Shown here: piece after piece, positions 8,563 to 15,582 of the stretch
Layout of the letters: each line of letters starts with the position of its first letter
How positions within the stretch are numbered: position 1 is the stretch's first letter
Assembly: GCA_016301965.1 (NCBI GenBank)
Contig: JAEDOO010000003.1
Span: 1-49,587, forward strand
DNA length: 49,587 nt
Reading direction: 5' to 3'
Source: Lachnospiraceae bacterium
Lineage (GTDB): Bacteria > Bacillota > Clostridia > Lachnospirales > Lachnospiraceae
Position numbers and translations under genes: made by a program
The notes under the pieces: generated by a model
Told to the model about the DNA's origin: nothing
The model's database searches: none
The model's input: only the letters and a program-made list of their open reading frames with translations

Positions 8563-9552
8563 TTATTCCTCCGTAATGTCATCCCATGCGGTTACATTGC
8601 CTGTGTAAATGTTCATCACCTGATCTTTTGTCAGATTGGTGATCGGATTTTCTTTGTTAACGATTACAGCAATACCATCGTTAGCAATTACGGTGTTGGT
8701 CAGTCCGGCTGCCAGTTCCTCATCTTTAAGTTCACGGGAGGCCATACCGATGTCGCAGGTACCTGCTGCTGCGTCATTCATACCTGTGGTGGAATCGCTG
8801 GTCTGGATCTCGATATCTGCGCTCGGATTAACAGCAACATAAGCCTCTTTCAGTTTTTCCATGACAGGAGACACGGAAGAAGAACCACCTACTACAACTT
8901 TTTCTGTAGCACCGCTGCCGCTGTAGGGCTCTGCATTCTGGTCAATGGCAATATAACCATTCTCTTCGATGATTGCCTGACCGTCAGAAGAAAGGATATA
9001 GCTGATAAAATCTTTAGCGGAATCGCTTACGGTATCCAGTGTGGCGATATTAAAAGGACGGGATACGGTATATGTACCGTTTGCCACATTTTCTGCTGTG
9101 GCATCTACACCTTCGATCTGTACAGCTTTTACGGTTTCATTTAATGCGCCAAGAGATACATAACCGATGGCCTGCGGATTTCCTGCCACTGTAGACAACA
9201 TAACCTCTGTACTGTTAGTCACTCCGGCATCCGGTGTGGTCATATCCTCTTTTTCACCTGCATCGTTTTTCACTTCAATACCCATAAGCTCGATGAAAGC
9301 ACCTCTGGTACCGGAACCGTCCTCACGGGTCAGGATGGAAATGTCTCCGGTCATCTTTGCTGCTGCCGGTGCTTCTTCTGCTGCAGATGCTGCAGTATCT
9401 GTTGTATCTGCTGCAGATGCTTCTGTATTATCTGTTGTCTCAGCAGAAGCCGGTGCGTCTGCCGGTGCCTGGGATGAGCTGCTGCCGCATCCTGCCAGTG
9501 CTGCTGCTGCCATAGCAGCTGTGATTACCAATGCTGCGAATTTCTTTTTCAT
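8563..9552 (-). CDS. pstS: Phosphate-binding lipoprotein PstS, circularly permuted
   Basis: 329 aa from the ATG at 9552, followed by a lipoprotein signal (MKKKFAALVITAA, lipobox LAGC with Cys22) and an Ala/Thr/Ser-rich linker to about residue 66. The start at 9552 places the lipobox correctly and has a GGAG site; an in-frame ATG five codons earlier overlaps that site. The two halves of the PstS fold are in swapped order. The segment usually at the C-terminus (ILTREDGSGTRGAF, IGYVSLGALNETVKAV, SRPFNIAT, FISYILSSDGQAIIEENGY) occupies about 68-202. The segment usually at the N-terminus (VVGGSSSVSPVMEKLKEAY, SDSTTGM, CDIGMASRELKDEE, DGIAVIVNKENP, IYTGNVTAWDDI) occupies 217-329. All phosphate-binding loops are present. 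It captures phosphate outside the membrane for PstCAB. Confidence 0.92.
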   Translation of the reverse strand: MKKKFAALVITAAMAAAALAGCGSSSSQAPADAPASAETTDNTEASAADTTDTAASAAEEAPAAAKMTGDISILTREDGSGTRGAFIELMGIEVKNDAGEKEDMTTPDAGVTNSTEVMLSTVAGNPQAIGYVSLGALNETVKAVQIEGVDATAENVANGTYTVSRPFNIATLDTVSDSAKDFISYILSSDGQAIIEENGYIAIDQNAEPYSGSGATEKVVVGGSSSVSPVMEKLKEAYVAVNPSADIEIQTSDSTTGMNDAAAGTCDIGMASRELKDEELAAGLTNTVIANDGIAVIVNKENPITNLTKDQVMNIYTGNVTAWDDITEE

Positions 9553-9584
9553 AACATTTTTCTCCATTTCTTTGCTTAATTTGC

Positions 9585-9671
9585 TTATTTCCTCAGAGTT
9601 TTTACTGCCCAGCACAGATAGCCAAGCCCAAACGCCGGGATCAGTAAGAAGTTAATCAAAATATCTGTCAT
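9585..9671 (-). CDS. 28-aa single-helix membrane peptide upstream of pstS
   Basis: Short ORF, too small for routine gene callers: 28 codons with a strong ribosome-binding site (AAGGGGGAC, 6 nt before the ATG). The product begins MTDILINFLLIPAFGLGYL and ends WAVKTLRK, a single hydrophobic helix with a Lys/Arg C-terminal tail (positive-inside). It ends 32 bp before the pstS start, downstream of the PhoP box, so it is the first gene of the pst operon transcript. Such peptides can act as small subunits or regulators of transporters; no function can be assigned. The alternative is a leader peptide controlling pstS translation. Confidence 0.65.
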   Translation of the reverse strand: MTDILINFLLIPAFGLGYLCWAVKTLRK

Positions 9672-9702
9672 TGTTTTGTCCCCCTTACAGTGACAAAGAA
9701 TA

Positions 9703-9744
9703 CAAAAAAAAAAGAATACCCGCTATCAATAAGACGAGTATTCT
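9703..9744 (-). terminator. Hairpin plus T tract before the pst operon
   Basis: GAATAC (9714-9719) and GTATTC (9738-9743) form a stem, followed on the minus strand by a run of about ten T (9704-9713). It can end transcription of the upstream antiporter gene. It lies downstream of the PhoP half-sites, so depending on the true pst transcription start it could also act as an attenuator within the pst leader. Confidence 0.55.
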
Positions 9745-9762
9745 CTGTAAGTTCTTTGTAAA
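9735..9762 (-). promoter_or_regulatory. PhoP box upstream of the pst operon
   Basis: The minus strand reads TTTACA (9757-9762), five bases, CTTACA (9746-9751), five bases, TACTCG (9735-9740). The first two units match the PhoP half-site with exact 11-bp periodicity; the third is degenerate. A TATTCT sequence further downstream could be the -10. The same arrangement precedes the Na/Pi cotransporter gene, supporting joint PhoP control. Confidence 0.6.
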
Positions 9763-9792
9763 ATAAAAAAAGGGGAATTTTTACTTTTTTGA

Positions 9793-10746
9793 TCAACGGA
9801 CACAGATATAGACCATAAAAGCAGCATACATGCAAAGCATCACAACACCTTCACTTTTGACGATCTTACCCTTTGACCAGGCAAGAATCCAGACGATCAC
9901 ACTGGCTCCGATCAGAATGGCCGCATCGATCAGATTTTCCATATACATAGTCACCGGACTGATTGTCGCAGCCAGTCCCAGGATCAGCAGCACGTTAAAA
10001 ATATTGGAGCCGATCACATTGCCCACAGCCATATCCAGTTCATGCTTTCTGGCAGCCACCACAGAAGTCACCAGCTCCGGAAGGCTGGTGCCCATGGCCA
10101 CGATGGTAAGTCCGATCATATTCTGGCTGAGGCCAAAACTTTCGGCAATGGCAGACGCACCGCCCACCACAAAATCTCCACCATATTTGATAGCAAACAT
10201 ACCGCCAAGGATATATACGACACATCGCCATCCAGACAGCTCTTCTTTTTCTCCCTGTCCATCCTCATCCGAAACGCCATTTTTGGCCTTCAGCGCAGTG
10301 TACAGCATATACCCAAGATAAAACGCAAAAAGCACCAGAAGAACGATACCATCTTTGCGATCCAGCTTCATGCCGAAATAGCCCAGCCCGATCATCCCTG
10401 CCGTACAAAGTACTGAGAAGGGAAATTCTCTCTTCATGGTCTCCTTTTGCACCAAAAGCGGAGCAAATAACGCGCAGGCTCCACACACCACCAGCAGATT
10501 AAACAGATTGGATCCCAATACATTACCGATGGCCAGTCCGTTATTATTCCTCATAGCCGCTGTCACGCTGACTGCGCACTCCGGAAGGCTCGTTCCCATA
10601 GCCACGATCGTCATACCGATAATTATGGTAGGAACATGAAGCTTTCTGGCCACCGCCGAGCTTCCTTCTACAAAAACATCTGCCCCTTTGATCAACAGCA
10701 GAAATCCAACGATCAGGTAGCCCACTGCGAAAATCATTTCTTTCAT
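9793..10746 (-). CDS. Ca2+/Na+ exchanger family antiporter (YrbG/CaxA type)
   Basis: About 317 aa from the ATG at 10746, which overlaps the helicase stop (ATGA) and has an AGGGGG site; the longer frame reaches into the helicase gene. Two homologous halves each carry the exchanger motif: GMTIVAMGTSLPE near residue 45 with GNVLGSNLFN, and GLTIVAMGTSLPE near residue 210 with GNVIGSNIFN. About ten hydrophobic segments are present. It should exchange calcium (or another cation) for sodium or protons across the membrane. Overlap with the helicase gene suggests cotranscription and coupling, but no functional link is evident. Confidence 0.9.
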   Translation of the reverse strand: MKEMIFAVGYLIVGFLLLIKGADVFVEGSSAVARKLHVPTIIIGMTIVAMGTSLPECAVSVTAAMRNNNGLAIGNVLGSNLFNLLVVCGACALFAPLLVQKETMKREFPFSVLCTAGMIGLGYFGMKLDRKDGIVLLVLFAFYLGYMLYTALKAKNGVSDEDGQGEKEELSGWRCVVYILGGMFAIKYGGDFVVGGASAIAESFGLSQNMIGLTIVAMGTSLPELVTSVVAARKHELDMAVGNVIGSNIFNVLLILGLAATISPVTMYMENLIDAAILIGASVIVWILAWSKGKIVKSEGVVMLCMYAAFMVYICVR

Positions 10747-12794
10747 TTCATCATCCCCCTGTCCTCGCAGACACAAAGCCGATGCATGGCTCTCGTGGCC
10801 ATAATATACCGGGCCTGCACTGTTAAGGTATCCTGGCGGTCTGTATCTGTCACCGCATATACAGTCTCAAATTCCAGTCCTTTCGCCAGATAAAACGTAG
10901 TGACCGTCAAGCCTGTACAGAAGCGGCTTGTGTCTCTGTCAACATAGGAAAGCAGATCCTCCGAAACTCCCTGCTGTACAAAAAGCTCCCGCAGCTTCTC
11001 ATAGGCATCTTTCGCCTCTTTTTCTGTCAGAAACAGGGCAGCGGCCGTTTCCGTTTGTACGGCATGCTGTTGAAAATCTCCGGCAATACACGCTAACGTG
11101 TCTTGGCGGTCAAAGGCCGTATTACATTTTACCGCCTCTCCGCTCCGGGCAAACAGCTCTATACCCTCAGCCCCGGTCAAGGATGCGGCATATGCCGCAA
11201 TGGGCTGGGTATTCCGGTAACTCTTATTCATCTCAATCTTTCGGATATGCTTTCCAAAAATCGAAGGCAGGAACTGGGTCACATCCTGCAGCGCAGTATC
11301 CATAGTCTGAGCTTTGTCACCCAGAATCGTCATGGGGCAGTCAAACAGCATGCGCAATATCTCGTACTCCAGATACGTGTAATCCTGCATTTCGTCAATG
11401 ACCAGATGCCGGATAGAAGTATCCCGCCCGCTGCCGGTAAGGATCAGTTTGAGATACAGCATGGGATACACATCTTCATAAGAAAGCTTTCTCTGTTCAT
11501 ATCTTCGATGCGGCAAAGGCGAAAAGCCCTGTTCTTCCAGAAAGCGACTGTATAGAATATAGATATCCTTTGTCTCATACATGCCGTCAAAAAGGACCCG
11601 AACACGATCGTTCTCCTCCTGAGAAAGCTCTTTTGCTGTCAGTGTCTCATATTCATCCACTATATATTCACGCACCGCGTCCATTCTGGTCAAAAGCGGA
11701 TATTCCGTAAATTTTTCATAAAATAGTGTCTGAATTTCCTGCTCACTTTTATGAAAATTTTTGATCGATACCGGAGAAAAGTCCATAAGTTCCGCTTCCA
11801 GCTGCATCACATACCCATACAGACTATCCATAAACTCCCGGGACTGTTTGATCTGAAAGCTGCCGTCATCCCCGCCGGCCAGAAGCCGTTCCAGACGGTC
11901 GTAACGATCCTCGCAGTCGTTTACCGTGTCGTTCAGCCGACGATAGGCAAAAGTATCCAGACTCATCTCACGGATCGGCTCTTCTCCCAGCTCCGGCAAA
12001 ACATGGGAAATGTAATCAGAAAACACACTGTTTGGCGACAGGATCAGCACATTCTCCGAGCGAAGGTTCCTACGGTCATGGTACAAAAGATAGGCAATTC
12101 TGTGCAAAGCCACCGAAGTCTTGCCGCTGCCGGCCACGCCCTGAATCACCATGATCCGGTCTCTGGTGTTGCGGATGATCTCATTTTGCTCCTTCTGAAT
12201 CGTGCGAATAATGTTTTTGAGCTTCGTATCACCGCAGCCGGACAGCTCCTCTCTAAGTACTTCATCATCTATCTTTACATCGCTTTCTATAGCATAAATA
12301 AGCTTTCCGTGGCGAACCTTATACTGCCATTTTGCAGTTATTTCTCCCCGCATCTCGCCTCCCGGGGCGTCATAGGATGCCGGTCCACTGTCATAATCAT
12401 AAAACAGACTGCTGACGGGTGCTCTCCAGTCGTAGATCAGGGGCACACTGCCTTTTTCCGGAGAAAAAGTTCCGATACCAATATAAAAGGTCTCCGGATC
12501 ATCCTCTCCTTCATACACAAAATCCACCCTGCCAAAATACGGTGAATCCAGCATTTTTTTATACCGGGCGTGCAGACTGTGCTGCTGGGCATTGGCATTG
12601 ATCTGATTTAACAATGCCTGCTGATTATCAAAATTTTCATACCCGTATTCATCCATCTCCGTATAATTTTCCCAATAATACTCGTGCATGGCCTCAACTT
12701 CTTTTTCGCCTTCAGTGATCTGACGAGTAAGCTTCTCCAGCCGCTTTTGTATCAGGGCCAGCACTGTGTCCAGAAATCTCTGATGTTCTTCCAT
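10743..12794 (-). CDS. HelD-like superfamily 1 helicase / RNA polymerase recycling factor
   Basis: 683 aa from the ATG at 12794, with GGAGAGAGACC before it. The longer frame to 12815 would begin at or next to the transcription start and lacks a ribosome-binding site. An N-terminal coiled coil (about 1-50; EEHQRFLDTVLALIQKRLEK) is followed by a 1A domain with Walker A GVAGSGKTS near residue 215, Walker B LVIDEMQDY near 465 and motif LAKGLEFETVYAVTD near the end. This layout matches HelD, which binds RNA polymerase and frees stalled complexes, better than UvrD DNA-repair helicases. Length is somewhat below the 774 aa of the Bacillus protein. It has its own promoter, divergent from an XRE regulator. 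Confidence 0.82.
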   Translation of the reverse strand: MEEHQRFLDTVLALIQKRLEKLTRQITEGEKEVEAMHEYYWENYTEMDEYGYENFDNQQALLNQINANAQQHSLHARYKKMLDSPYFGRVDFVYEGEDDPETFYIGIGTFSPEKGSVPLIYDWRAPVSSLFYDYDSGPASYDAPGGEMRGEITAKWQYKVRHGKLIYAIESDVKIDDEVLREELSGCGDTKLKNIIRTIQKEQNEIIRNTRDRIMVIQGVAGSGKTSVALHRIAYLLYHDRRNLRSENVLILSPNSVFSDYISHVLPELGEEPIREMSLDTFAYRRLNDTVNDCEDRYDRLERLLAGGDDGSFQIKQSREFMDSLYGYVMQLEAELMDFSPVSIKNFHKSEQEIQTLFYEKFTEYPLLTRMDAVREYIVDEYETLTAKELSQEENDRVRVLFDGMYETKDIYILYSRFLEEQGFSPLPHRRYEQRKLSYEDVYPMLYLKLILTGSGRDTSIRHLVIDEMQDYTYLEYEILRMLFDCPMTILGDKAQTMDTALQDVTQFLPSIFGKHIRKIEMNKSYRNTQPIAAYAASLTGAEGIELFARSGEAVKCNTAFDRQDTLACIAGDFQQHAVQTETAAALFLTEKEAKDAYEKLRELFVQQGVSEDLLSYVDRDTSRFCTGLTVTTFYLAKGLEFETVYAVTDTDRQDTLTVQARYIMATRAMHRLCVCEDRGMMK

Positions 12795-12825
12795 GGTCTC
12801 TCTCCATCCTGACATAATAGGTTAT

Positions 12826-12854
12826 ATTATAATCGTTTTCTTCAGAAAGTAAAA
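12826..12854 (-). promoter_or_regulatory. Promoter of the HelD-like gene
   Basis: The minus strand shows a perfect -10 TATAAT (12826-12831) with a weaker -35 TTTTAC 17 nt upstream. The expected transcription start falls near 12819, which is why the shorter helicase start at 12794 is preferred. Confidence 0.6.
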
Positions 12855-12873
12855 GGGAAATCTCATGACAATA

Positions 12874-12890
12874 TATACGTAAAACGTATA
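12874..12890. promoter_or_regulatory. Palindrome TATACGT-AAA-ACGTATA in the divergent intergenic region
   Basis: Perfect inverted repeat with 7-bp arms and a 3-bp centre, lying between the helicase promoter and the XRE promoter. It is a candidate operator for the XRE regulator encoded next door. Binding is not demonstrated by sequence alone. Confidence 0.5.
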
Positions 12891-12909
12891 AAATTTTTTG
12901 AAAGAGAAA

Positions 12910-12960
12910 TTGCTTTCTTCCATATTTTATCTTATACTATATTTGCAATGCCATGCATTG
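12910..12960 (+). promoter_or_regulatory. Promoter of the XRE-aldolase pair with overlapping palindrome
   Basis: TTGCTT (12910-12915), 17 nt, TATACT (12933-12938) on the plus strand. Directly downstream, over the expected start site, is the inverted repeat CAATGC-CAT-GCATTG (12946-12960). A repressor bound there would block initiation, so autorepression by the XRE protein is plausible. Confidence 0.6.
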
Positions 12961-13004
12961 TGTAAAAAGTATAATCATTTTTATATAGGGGAGAACAAAA
13001 AAAC

Positions 13005-13334
13005 ATGGGCACCTTTAATGAGACAGATTTGGGAAAGCGGGTTAAACAGCTTCGTCTGGAGCATCATCTCACCCAAGATCAGGTAGCAAAGGTCCTGCAC
13101 GCAACTCCGGGTTATATCAGTAATGTAGAAAATGGACGTACCGCCATGTCCCTTCGCATGCTGATGTATTTCGCCCGACTTACCGGCACGACACTTGACT
13201 CTCTGGTAGGCAGTATGGATGAATCCTACACAGCGACAGCTCTTGATAACGAGATCCTTTCCCTGCTTTCCGACTTCACCGATGAAGAAAAGCGCAAACT
13301 GATCAAAACAATCCAGATGTGGAAGGAGAAATGA
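13005..13334 (+). CDS. XRE-family transcriptional regulator
   Basis: 109-aa regulator with an N-terminal Cro/CI-type helix-turn-helix at about residues 11-66 (KRVKQLRLEHHLTQDQVAKVL, TPGYISNVENGR). A C-terminal helical tail (DNEILSLLSDFTDEEKRKLIKTI) is probably for dimerisation. A GGGGAG ribosome-binding site precedes the ATG. It ends overlapping the leader of the downstream aldolase gene, so the two form an operon. Two palindromes in its promoter region are candidate operators. The signal it senses cannot be read from the sequence. Confidence 0.88.
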   Translation: MGTFNETDLGKRVKQLRLEHHLTQDQVAKVLHATPGYISNVENGRTAMSLRMLMYFARLTGTTLDSLVGSMDESYTATALDNEILSLLSDFTDEEKRKLIKTIQMWKEK

Positions 13335-13336
13335 CA

Positions 13337-14029
13337 ATGTTAGAAGCACTGAAACAGCAGGTTTACGAAGCCAACATGGAATTGCCTAAGCGCAAACTGA
13401 TTACTTACACTTGGGGCAATGTCAGCGGAAGAGATCCTGAAACAGGATATTTCGTAATCAAACCCAGCGGTGTTGATTATGATCAGCTGACACCGGATGA
13501 CATGGTTGTCATGGATCTGGATGGCAACAAGATCGAAGGAAAATACAAACCGTCCTCCGATACGCCGACCCACATTGAGCTCTATAAGAAATATCCGGAA
13601 ATGGGTGGTATCGTACATACCCATTCTCCGCAGGCTACCGCATGGGCACAGGCCGGACGCAGCATCCCGCTGTATGGCACTACCCACGCTGATTATTTCT
13701 ATGGACCGATTCCCTGTGCCAGAAGTCTGACCAAGGAAGAGATCGAAGGCGCATACGAAGCCAACACAGGAAAAGTCATTATTGAGACTTTTACAGAAGG
13801 AGACATCAATCCGATGTTCACACCGGGTGTGCTTTGCTGCAACCACGGAGTTTTCACCTGGGGCAAAAACGCTGCTGAAGCAGTGCACAACGCTGTCGTT
13901 GTCGAGGAAGTTGCCCGTATGGCAACCTTGACCGAACTGATCAATCCGAAAGTGCAGCCGGCTCCGGATACCATCCGTGACAAACACTTCTACCGTAAAC
14001 ACGGCGCCAACGCCTATTATGGACAGTAA
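13337..14029 (+). CDS. Class II aldolase / L-ribulose-5-phosphate 4-epimerase (AraD-like)
   Basis: About 230 aa from the ATG at 13337, 9 nt after AAGGAG; an ATG six bases earlier is too close to that site. The fold shows the AraD sequence pattern: YTWGNVSGRDPETG, IKPSGV near residue 45, SSDTPTHIELYKKYPE near 70, zinc ligands in HTHSPQATAWAQ near 95-97 and the CCNHGVFTWG His near 170. It interconverts L-ribulose-5-phosphate and D-xylulose-5-phosphate, joining arabinose or ascorbate-type pentose pathways to central metabolism. No araA/araB genes are adjacent; it is paired only with the XRE regulator, so the physiological substrate may differ (fuculose-phosphate aldolase is a related alternative). 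Confidence 0.88.
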   Translation: MLEALKQQVYEANMELPKRKLITYTWGNVSGRDPETGYFVIKPSGVDYDQLTPDDMVVMDLDGNKIEGKYKPSSDTPTHIELYKKYPEMGGIVHTHSPQATAWAQAGRSIPLYGTTHADYFYGPIPCARSLTKEEIEGAYEANTGKVIIETFTEGDINPMFTPGVLCCNHGVFTWGKNAAEAVHNAVVVEEVARMATLTELINPKVQPAPDTIRDKHFYRKHGANAYYGQ

Positions 14030-14059
14030 TTGATCAAAACCGCATAAAATGAAAAGTCA

Positions 14060-14109
14060 GGGTAAACAGATACCGGGGAAAACAAAAGTGTCTGCTTACC
14101 CTTTCTTTT
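14060..14109. terminator. Bidirectional terminator between convergent aldolase and XRE genes
   Basis: GGGTAA (14060-14065) pairs with TTACCC (14096-14101), extended by CAGA/TCTG, followed on the plus strand by TTTCTTTT. The distal arm contains the stop codon of the convergent XRE gene. Confidence 0.65.
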
Positions 14110-14479
14110 GCATACCACAAAAATATGGACAGAGCCGCACCGCCAGTCTATGCATCAGCTCCCCTCGCTCACAGATCTCATCCAGAACCGCCAGCTGTCC
14201 GGTGCACGCAATGACAAAATAAACCGCCTCTTTTGAAAAACTGTACAAGGGATCTGTCACTATATCTTTAAGGCCCACATCATAAAGCTCCATAAGCGCA
14301 AACATTGCGTCTGTCTGGGGATAACTGAGCCCTCGCTCGTACTTATAAACCGCCTGTACAGAGCCAAGCTGAAGAAAATCCCGAATCTCCTCAGCAGTAT
14401 AATGATGTTCCTTGCGCAGCCGCCGCAGATTGCGGCCGATCACTTTGAGATCATATTCCGGTCTATTTCGCAGTGCCAT
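14096..14479 (-). CDS. XRE-family transcriptional regulator
   Basis: About 127 aa from the ATG at 14479 (AAGGG 7 nt upstream); the longer frame would start inside the promoter. A helix-turn-helix occupies about residues 12-70 (IGRNLRRLRKEHHYTAEEIRDFL, SVQAVYKYERGLSYP), followed by a short helical C-terminus (ALMELYDVGLKDIV...). The N-terminal half resembles the regulators seen on mobile and chromosomal loci of Clostridia. It is monocistronic and converges with the aldolase gene. Its promoter abuts a perfect palindrome, suggesting autoregulation. The target genes are unknown. Confidence 0.82.
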   Translation of the reverse strand: MALRNRPEYDLKVIGRNLRRLRKEHHYTAEEIRDFLQLGSVQAVYKYERGLSYPQTDAMFALMELYDVGLKDIVTDPLYSFSKEAVYFVIACTGQLAVLDEICERGELMHRLAVRLCPYFCGMQKKG

Positions 14480-14510
14480 CGCAAAACCCTTCTCCTTTGA
14501 TGGTTTTTTA

Positions 14511-14555
14511 AGTATATCACTCCCTGATCCAACTGTCATTGAACTCATAGTTCAA
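14511..14555 (-). promoter_or_regulatory. Promoter with palindromic operator for the XRE gene
   Basis: Minus strand ATGACA (14534-14539), 17 nt, TATACT (14511-14516). The perfect inverted repeat TTGAACT-CAT-AGTTCAA (14539-14555, 7-bp arms) touches the -35. The placement fits repression or activation at its own promoter. Confidence 0.6.
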
Positions 14556-14577
14556 AAAAGCACCAGCCTCCCAGAGA
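14543..14577 (-). terminator. Terminator after the NUDIX gene
   Basis: The minus strand GCATCAGTCTC-TGG-GAGGCTGGTGC forms an 11-bp stem with two G-T pairs, followed by TTTTTT. It partly overlaps the palindrome upstream of the XRE promoter. Confidence 0.6.
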
Positions 14578-14597
14578 CTGATGCCGCTTCCTTTTTC

Positions 14598-15098
14598 TTA
14601 TACAAAAACCCGCTGAATGCTGTCATAATGCAGAAAGATTCCCTGTTCAGCCAGTTCCTTGATCTCCTCTACTGTGGCCAGACGATAGCCATCCGTCTCT
14701 TCCGTCTGCAGCTTCAGATCTTCCTCTGTAAAATCCAGTACAAAACGATATACATCCACAAAATAATTGTCGCCTTCTCCCGGATTTTCCCGATGGTAGG
14801 TAAACACATAACCACCTTCCGCGCCACTGACATCCAGGCCCGTCTCCTCTCGTACTTCCCGAAGCACAGCATCATAGGATTCTTCCCCAGCCTGTACCGC
14901 TCCACCGGATACTTCCCACCAGCCGGGTGCCCAGGCCTTTGTCATCACTCTTTTGGTGATCAGATAACGGCCATCCGGGCGAACCACCACGCCAAGCACC
15001 GATAAATGGTACTCTCCGTCTTTCAGACACCAGTCATTTCTTTTCATGAGACGTCCGGTGCGTTTTTTTTCCGCGTCATAAATATCCCAGTATTCCAT
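14598..15098 (-). CDS. NUDIX hydrolase
   Basis: 166-aa NUDIX-fold protein. The signature GX5EX7REUXEEXGU is complete: GGAVQAGEESYDAVLREVRE followed by ETGLD, about residues 65-88. The N-terminus (EYWDIYDAEKKRTGRLMKR) is of the type seen in Idi-like and YfcD-like NUDIX proteins, which hydrolyse nucleoside diphosphate derivatives. The exact substrate cannot be determined. The small unknown gene upstream is only 19 bp away, so the two are likely cotranscribed. Confidence 0.88.
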   Translation of the reverse strand: MEYWDIYDAEKKRTGRLMKRNDWCLKDGEYHLSVLGVVVRPDGRYLITKRVMTKAWAPGWWEVSGGAVQAGEESYDAVLREVREETGLDVSGAEGGYVFTYHRENPGEGDNYFVDVYRFVLDFTEEDLKLQTEETDGYRLATVEEIKELAEQGIFLHYDSIQRVFV

Positions 15099-15117
15099 AA
15101 TCTACTCCTCTTTCGTC

Positions 15118-15450
15118 CTATTTTCCAATACGGATATGGGGTTGATGCTCTCTGAACCAGTCCAGCGTCTCCATAACATACGCTTTATAATCCGCATGAA
15201 GCCGCCACACCTTTCCTGAGGGATCCCCAATACACAGACTTATCTCCTCATGCGAAAAATCTCCACCCTCACTGACCTCGGTCATCAGATAGGCATTGAC
15301 AATATCTGTATACCGTATACATTTTGTATGGAAGAAATATCGATGTACCAAAAGAGTATCTCCCAAACGGATTTCTCCCATATTTATACCGTTTTTCCTC
15401 ACTTTTCTAACCTCTTCTTTAGAAGGGCATTCACCATATAAACATTTCAT
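15118..15450 (-). CDS. Hypothetical protein, 110 aa
   Basis: Not recognised with certainty. The start used has GGGAAGAG upstream; an internal ATG at codon 24 (MGEIRLGDTLLVHRYFF) would give a shorter 87-aa product. The core has alternating hydrophobic strands (IRYTDIVNAYLMTEV, EEISLCIGDPSGKVWRLHAD) and a final helix (YVMETLDWFREHQP), suggestive of a small beta-rich fold with a C-terminal helix such as a bacterial PH-like domain. There is no signal peptide or membrane helix. It sits in front of the NUDIX gene and diverges from the transglutaminase gene. Confidence 0.6.
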   Translation of the reverse strand: MKCLYGECPSKEEVRKVRKNGINMGEIRLGDTLLVHRYFFHTKCIRYTDIVNAYLMTEVSEGGDFSHEEISLCIGDPSGKVWRLHADYKAYVMETLDWFREHQPHIRIGK

Positions 15451-15528
15451 TCTCTGTTCTCTTCCCTGTAAAAAACAATCTCCGTAACGAATTGATTATA
15501 TAAAATTCGCGTAAAAAAGGCAATCCCA

Positions 15529-15557
15529 TTTACGAATTTGGCCTTTTCCCGTATAAT
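15529..15557 (+). promoter_or_regulatory. Promoter of the transglutaminase-like gene
   Basis: TTTACG, 17 nt, TATAAT (15552-15557) on the plus strand, about 25 bp before the AGGAGG ribosome-binding site. Confidence 0.65.
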
Positions 15558-15582
15558 ACACCCTATACAGGAGGTGAACATC

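Noticed and set aside
8011..9144. 377-aa open frame on the plus strand
   Set aside because: It lies antisense to pstC and pstS, with unnatural composition (many Cys, His, Asp runs). The opposite strand encodes clear Pst proteins.
9703..9744. Riboswitch in the pst leader
   Set aside because: There is a single hairpin with T tract and no extended conserved structure; a terminator of the upstream gene explains it.
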